This document shows, in pieces, positions 6,012 to 9,527 of a stretch of 9,527 bases of DNA. The stretch's first letter is position 1. Each line of letters starts with the position of its first letter. Below the pieces are notes generated by a model. The model was not told where the DNA came from. It worked only from the letters and a program-made list of their open reading frames with translations, and made no database searches. This stretch comes from Lachnospiraceae bacterium (GTDB taxonomy: Bacteria > Bacillota > Clostridia > Lachnospirales > Lachnospiraceae): positions 1 to 9,527 of the forward strand of contig JAILIO010000091.1 of assembly GCA_024695225.1 (NCBI GenBank), read 5' to 3'. A program made the translations under genes and the position numbers.

Positions 6012-6734
6012 ATGGATAATGCAAAGATGAAGATCACGGCAGCGGGACTGCAGAAGCTGTCCCTCGTGGATTACCCGGGGCTCAAGGCTGCCACGGTGTT
6101 CCTGCCGGGCTGCAATCTCAGATGTCCCTTTTGCCACAATGCGGGACTGGTGCTTGGGGGTGAAGAGGACAGCCTGACCCAAATGGAAACGGTCTTTTCT
6201 TTTCTCGAAAAGAGAAGGGGCCTTTTGGACGCAGTGTGCGTCACCGGCGGGGAACCTTTGAGAAACGATCCCCGGGAGGTCATTCATATACTGCGTAGGG
6301 CGAAGGATATGGGCTACAAAGTCAAGCTGGATACCAACGGCTGCTTCCCCGACCGGCTTTCAGAGGTGATAGATTCCGGGACAGTTGACTACATCGCCAT
6401 GGATATAAAGAACCAGCCGCTGAAATACCCAATGACTGTGGGAATCTCTGACTTTGATATAGCTCCTGTGATGAGATCCGTACAGATCCTTGTTAGATCC
6501 GGAGTGGAGCATGAATTCAGGACTACCCTTGCCCATCCCTTTCATGAACTGTCGGATTTTGAACCCATAGGGAGACTGATCGGCGGGGCAAGCGCTTATT
6601 ACCTTCAGAAATTCATAGATTCGGGAAACCTTATAAAAGGGGCGGGTGTCAGAGGCTTTTCCGATGAGGAAATGAACGAAGCTCTGGCAACCGCCCGGGT
6701 CTATGTGCCCTCAGTCAAGCTGAGAGGCCTTTGA
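6012..6734 (+). CDS. nrdG: Anaerobic ribonucleoside-triphosphate reductase activating protein (radical SAM)
   Basis: A 240-residue radical SAM enzyme that reduces S-adenosylmethionine through a [4Fe-4S] cluster and generates the glycyl radical on NrdD. The cluster motif CNLRCPFC (CX3CX2C; Cys34, Cys38, Cys41) follows the family-typical GLQKLSLVDYPG opening, and TGGEPL (78-83) is the usual SAM-contact motif. I chose the ATG at 6012 because GGAGGG (6001-6006) precedes it by 5 nt and family members normally start close to the K-I-x-G-L-Q-K motif. An in-frame ATG at 5958 would add 18 residues but has no good ribosome binding site. nrdG usually lies beside nrdD in the same direction; here it faces it tail to tail, the stops forming TGATCA. 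No NrdR-type box and no convincing promoter was found upstream. Confidence 0.93.
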   Translation: MDNAKMKITAAGLQKLSLVDYPGLKAATVFLPGCNLRCPFCHNAGLVLGGEEDSLTQMETVFSFLEKRRGLLDAVCVTGGEPLRNDPREVIHILRRAKDMGYKVKLDTNGCFPDRLSEVIDSGTVDYIAMDIKNQPLKYPMTVGISDFDIAPVMRSVQILVRSGVEHEFRTTLAHPFHELSDFEPIGRLIGGASAYYLQKFIDSGNLIKGAGVRGFSDEEMNEALATARVYVPSVKLRGL

Positions 6735-6758
6735 TCACGCTTCCTTCTGAAGCAGTGA
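6735..6758. repeat. Imperfect inverted repeat at the 3' end of nrdD
   Basis: TCACGCTTC and GAAGCAGTGA can pair around CTTCT with one bulged A (a 5-bp perfect core, 6739-6743 with 6749-6753, and 4 outer pairs). It begins at the last base triplet of nrdD. There is no T tract on either side, so it is not a canonical terminator, but it is the only hairpin seen at the nrdG-nrdD junction. Confidence 0.3.
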
Positions 6759-9173
6759 CACGTTCTTTATGAATGCGGAGATGGCGGGAAGGTCGCTTAA
6801 AACCTGTGTCTCTCCGTCTATTATCCCGGCCAGGGCCGGAACAGCTTCTATGTTGTAGGATCTGATAAGGGCATCTGCTTCATCATTTCCTGCCATGACG
6901 GTCCTGAAGGGAATGTTTGCCTTCTTGAGCAGCTGCGCGGCCATCTTGCACTTGGTGCAGGTGGGGGTGGTGAAGAGCAGCATAGGCTGTTCTGAAACAG
7001 ATGAAGCCTTTCCTGCTATGGAGAGCTTCTCTGCAGGTGCCTTTGCAACAGCTGTCTCCACTGCAGTCTCTTCTGTATGTGCAGTCTCTTCCGCCCCTGA
7101 AGCAGGTCTTATGCGGTAGACTTTTCTGTGCCTGAATTCCTCAAGCTTTCCTTCATTCCAGTTCTGCACAGGCCTGTAATATCCTGTGATCCTGGAGTAA
7201 ACCTCCGTTTTCTTCCCGCATATGGGACATGTGTACTCTTCTCCCTGAATATAGCCGTGGGTCCTGCACACCGAATAGGTGGGAGACAGGGTGTAATAGG
7301 GGAGCTTGTAGTTCTCCGCAATTGTCCGCACCAGTGAAGCTGCGCTCTTCCAGTCGGGGAGCTTCTCCCCAAGGAAGGCATGGAATACAGTGCCGCTGGT
7401 GTACAGAGTCTGCAGTCTGTCCTGTATATCCAGGGCAGAGAAGATATCCTCTGTGTATCCCACGGGAAGATGGGATGAATTCGTGTAATAGGGTGTACCG
7501 TCCCCGTCTGAGGCGGTGAGTATGCCGGGATAATTTTCGGTGTCATGCTTTGCAAGTCTGAAGGCTGTGCTTTCCGCAGGGGTTGCCTCCAGATTGAAGA
7601 GACATCCGTATTTCTCCTGATAGAGGGGAAGCCTGTTCCTCATGTGGTTCAGCACATATTCCGAGAAGTCCTGGGCGTCGTTCATGGTCAGATCGCATCT
7701 GATCCACTTTGCGTTCCTGCAGGCCTCATTCATCCCCACCAGACCGATGGTGGAGAAATGATTGTCGAAGGATCCCAGGTAGCGCTTTGTGTAGGGATAA
7801 AGCCCTGCGTCCAGAAGCTTTGTAATGACAGTGCGCTTCACGGACAGAGACCTGGCTGCGATGTCCATCATGTGATCCAGCCTTCTGTAGAATTCATCCT
7901 CCGATTTTGAGAGGTATGCCAGCTGGGGAAGATTTATGGTGACAACGCCGATGGAACCGGTGGATTCTCCGCTTCCGAAGAAACCTCCGCTCTTTTTCCT
8001 CAGTTCCCTCAGGTCCAGACGGAGACGGCAGCACATGCTGCGGACGTCCGAAGGCTCCATATCGCTGTTGATATAGTTTGAGAAATAAGGGGTCCCGTAC
8101 TTGCTGGTCATCTCGAAGAGAAGCCTGTTGTTCTCGGTGTCTGACCAGTCGAAATTCTTTGTGATGGAATAGGTGGGGATGGGGTACTGGAAACCTCTTC
8201 CCTCTGCGTCCCCTTCAATCATGATCTCAATGAAGGCCTTGTTTATCATGTCCATCTCGGCCTTGCAGTCTTTGTATTTGAAATCCTGGGGTTCGCCGCC
8301 CACTATGGCATCCTGCTCTGCAAGGTCCGCGGGAACGGTCCAGTCCAGGGTGATATTTGTGAAAGGCGCCTGGGTGCCCCATCTGGAAGGAGTATTTACC
8401 CCGTAAATAAAGCTTTCTATGCATTTCTTGGTCTGCTCGTAGGTGAGGTTGTCTACCTTCACGAAGGGAGCCAGGTAGGTGTCAAAGGACGAGAATGCCT
8501 GGGCCCCTGCCCATTCGTTCTGCATGATGCCCAGGAAGTTCACCATCTGATTGCACAGAGAGGAAAGATGTCTTGCTGGAGCTGATGTGATCTTCCCGGG
8601 GATCCCTCCCAGTCCTTCCTGGATAAGCTGCCTCAGTGACCATCCCGCGCAGTATCCGGTAAGCATGGAAAGGTCGTGGATATGTATGGAAGCGTTCCTG
8701 TGCGCCTCAGCGATCTCTTTGTCATAGACCTCGGTGAGCCAGTAGTTGGCTGTGATGGCACCGCTGTTTGACAGGATCAGACCTCCTACAGAGTAGGTGA
8801 CGGTGGAATTCTCTTTCACCCTCCAGTCCGCTACATCGAGATAGTTGTCCACGATCTTTTTGTAATCAAGGACAGATGAGCTGACATTCCTGACCTGCTC
8901 ACGAGATTTTCTGTAGAGAATATAAGCTTTTGCCACATCGGCGTATCCCGCATCCGAGAGAACCCGCTCTGCGCTGTCCTGGATGTCTTCAACCGCGATC
9001 ATGCCGCCCTTGATCCTGGGCTCGAAATCTGCAGTCACTCTGAGAGAAAGGAGTTCTATGACTCCGGGAGTGTACTGCGTGTCGGTTGCTTCGAAGGCTT
9101 TGGTTATGGCGCGATTGATCTTCTCGATATCAAATGCCGCGGGAGAACCATCCCTTTTTGTGACTTCATACAT
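6735..9173 (-). CDS. nrdD: Anaerobic (class III) ribonucleoside-triphosphate reductase fused to a C-terminal redoxin domain
   Basis: An 812-residue oxygen-sensitive glycyl radical enzyme that makes deoxyribonucleoside triphosphates in the cytoplasm. An N-terminal ATP-cone (about 1-95) begins MYEVTKRDGSPAAFDIEKIN. The catalytic barrel follows, with a cysteine in MLTGYCAGWSL (Cys175) and paired cysteines in SMCCRLRLDLREL (381-382), the likely active-site loop. Near its end, Cys636, His639, Cys649 and Cys652 (CRTHGY then CPICG) probably bind zinc, and RITGYYRPVQNWNEGK places the radical glycine at Gly664. An Ala/Glu/Thr-rich linker (about 691-728) then joins a thioredoxin/glutaredoxin-like domain (about 729-805) with a CTKC active site (739-742) and a Val-Pro at 778-779 that fits the cis-proline loop. 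This suggests the electron donor is fused to the enzyme, rather than formate being used. GGAGGGG precedes the ATG. The gene is not in an operon with nrdG. Confidence 0.95.
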   Translation of the reverse strand: MYEVTKRDGSPAAFDIEKINRAITKAFEATDTQYTPGVIELLSLRVTADFEPRIKGGMIAVEDIQDSAERVLSDAGYADVAKAYILYRKSREQVRNVSSSVLDYKKIVDNYLDVADWRVKENSTVTYSVGGLILSNSGAITANYWLTEVYDKEIAEAHRNASIHIHDLSMLTGYCAGWSLRQLIQEGLGGIPGKITSAPARHLSSLCNQMVNFLGIMQNEWAGAQAFSSFDTYLAPFVKVDNLTYEQTKKCIESFIYGVNTPSRWGTQAPFTNITLDWTVPADLAEQDAIVGGEPQDFKYKDCKAEMDMINKAFIEIMIEGDAEGRGFQYPIPTYSITKNFDWSDTENNRLLFEMTSKYGTPYFSNYINSDMEPSDVRSMCCRLRLDLRELRKKSGGFFGSGESTGSIGVVTINLPQLAYLSKSEDEFYRRLDHMMDIAARSLSVKRTVITKLLDAGLYPYTKRYLGSFDNHFSTIGLVGMNEACRNAKWIRCDLTMNDAQDFSEYVLNHMRNRLPLYQEKYGCLFNLEATPAESTAFRLAKHDTENYPGILTASDGDGTPYYTNSSHLPVGYTEDIFSALDIQDRLQTLYTSGTVFHAFLGEKLPDWKSAASLVRTIAENYKLPYYTLSPTYSVCRTHGYIQGEEYTCPICGKKTEVYSRITGYYRPVQNWNEGKLEEFRHRKVYRIRPASGAEETAHTEETAVETAVAKAPAEKLSIAGKASSVSEQPMLLFTTPTCTKCKMAAQLLKKANIPFRTVMAGNDEADALIRSYNIEAVPALAGIIDGETQVLSDLPAISAFIKNVSLLQKEA

Positions 9174-9247
9174 AAAAATAACCCCTCCTTAAAACTGTAA
9201 ATGCCAACCTTTCCGTTGTTATGTAAACCAAAACGGCGAACGATTTA

Positions 9248-9276
9248 ATAGTAGCATAGAGTGGGGGTTAGGTCAA
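9248..9276 (-). promoter_or_regulatory. Sigma-A promoter of nrdD
   Basis: On the minus strand TTGACC (9276 to 9271) is followed by exactly 17 bases and TACTAT (9253 to 9248). Transcription would start near 9241, giving a leader of about 67 nt before the nrdD ATG at 9173. The leader includes a weak inverted repeat (CCGTT at 9213-9217 with AACGG at 9232-9236) and the AAGGAGGGG ribosome binding site. The -35 element lies inside NrdR box 1. Confidence 0.8.
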
Positions 9277-9286
9277 TATATAGATC
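9271..9286. promoter_or_regulatory. NrdR box 1 (proximal to nrdD)
   Basis: The core CAATATATAG (9274-9283) is an exact match to the CWATATATWG centre of the known NrdR operator. NrdR is the zinc and ATP-cone repressor of ribonucleotide reductase genes. The box covers the -35 element of the nrdD promoter, so repressor binding should block RNA polymerase. Confidence 0.75.
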
Positions 9287-9301
9287 TGCTTTTTCTCGGT
9301 A

Positions 9302-9317
9302 CCCCTATATATAGGTG
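9302..9317. promoter_or_regulatory. NrdR box 2 (distal to nrdD)
   Basis: The core CTATATATAG (9305-9314) also matches CWATATATWG exactly. It starts 31 bp from the core of box 1, about three helical turns, which is the tandem spacing described for NrdR operators. It abuts the ribosome binding site and start of the rightward frame at 9327. Confidence 0.75.
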
Positions 9318-9326
9318 GTCTGAGCC

Positions 9327-9527
9327 GTGAAAGAGTGGGAACCGGGTATGGGCTTTGCTTTTCGGAAGATGAACACTGAAGATGCAGGCATAGGTTATGC
9401 CCTTCAAAGTTTGAACAGTGAAGAGCCCGGCATGGTCAATGCCTCTCAGAAGATGACACTTAAGAACAGGGCAGGGGCAGTGCCCTCAGGATTCGATCAC
9501 CAGAGAGGATGGCAGGAGCTTCTTCAT
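9327..9527 (+). CDS. Partial hypothetical protein with N-terminal 14-residue repeats (runs off the window)
   Basis: An open frame of 67 codons begins at GTG 9327, directly after an in-frame TGA at 9321, and is still open at the window end. AGGTGG (9313-9318) lies 8 nt ahead of the GTG; an alternative ATG is at 9348. I do not recognise the product. It opens with three 14-residue units at 9342-9383, 9384-9425 and 9426-9467, patterned (P/A)G(M/I)xxA, then basic or polar residues, then (K/S)(M/L), and ending acidic or polar. Units 1 and 2 match almost entirely by identity or conservative change (PGMGFAF against AGIGYAL). The sequence then reads RAGAVPSGFDHQRGWQELLH. No signal peptide or membrane helix is visible. 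It is divergent from nrdD, and the NrdR boxes lie between them. Confidence 0.45.
   Translation, partial: MKEWEPGMGFAFRKMNTEDAGIGYALQSLNSEEPGMVNASQKMTLKNRAGAVPSGFDHQRGWQELLH

Noticed and set aside
9244..9268. ACCCCC on the minus strand inside the nrdD promoter, followed about 20 bases later by CGTT, resembling a SigI promoter
   Set aside because: The -10 core is CGTT rather than CGWA and the spacing differs from the sigI site. A good sigma-A promoter covers the same bases, so the C run is most simply spacer sequence.
9486..9527. Minus-strand start ATGAAGAAG at the right end of the window
   Set aside because: It reaches an in-frame stop after 13 codons and has no context supporting a gene.

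Overview
The window looks like chromosomal DNA from an anaerobic, low-to-mid GC Gram-positive bacterium of the class Clostridia, possibly Lachnospiraceae-like. The reasons are a SigI/RsgI sigma/anti-sigma pair, the lon-engB gene order, the diaminopimelate aminotransferase route to lysine and peptidoglycan, and an oxygen-sensitive class III ribonucleotide reductase with its radical SAM activase. Shine-Dalgarno and sigma-A-type promoter sequences also fit Firmicutes. The genus cannot be fixed from the sequence alone.

Layout, left to right. Bases 1-2292 (+) hold the 3' end of lon, then engB overlapping it by 13 bp, then dapL 55 bp further on: a housekeeping cluster with no terminator until a strong hairpin at 2318-2356. 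Bases 2371-4775 (-) hold sigI followed by rsgI, converging on dapL at that shared hairpin. The two genes are separated by an unusual 221-bp spacer filled with 34-bp tandem repeats. Upstream of sigI there is a candidate SigI-type promoter, and a leader that can fold so that the sigI start codon is paired. Bases 5008-5322 (+) encode a 104-residue protein I do not recognise; it converges across a second shared terminator on a small DUF5684-like membrane protein (5381-5854, -) with a clear sigma-A promoter. Bases 6012-6734 (+) are nrdG, which meets nrdD (6735-9173, -) stop codon to stop codon with no base between. NrdD carries a thioredoxin/glutaredoxin-like domain fused at its C-terminus. Its promoter overlaps one of two tandem NrdR-type operators. 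Beyond them, a rightward reading frame starting near 9327 runs off the window and opens with 14-residue repeats.

Two systems stand out. The first is the sigI-rsgI module, which appears to be layered: an autoregulatory promoter, a possible structured leader over the start codon, a repeat-filled spacer, and a transmembrane anti-sigma factor with a probable Asn-Pro self-cleavage site and a long disordered extracellular tail. The second is the anaerobic ribonucleotide reductase module: reductase fused to its probable electron donor, activase on the opposite strand, and tandem NrdR boxes on the reductase only. Each part belongs to a known family. The sigI leader fold, the spacer repeats and the repeat-bearing frame at the right edge are the observations I cannot place in a described system.
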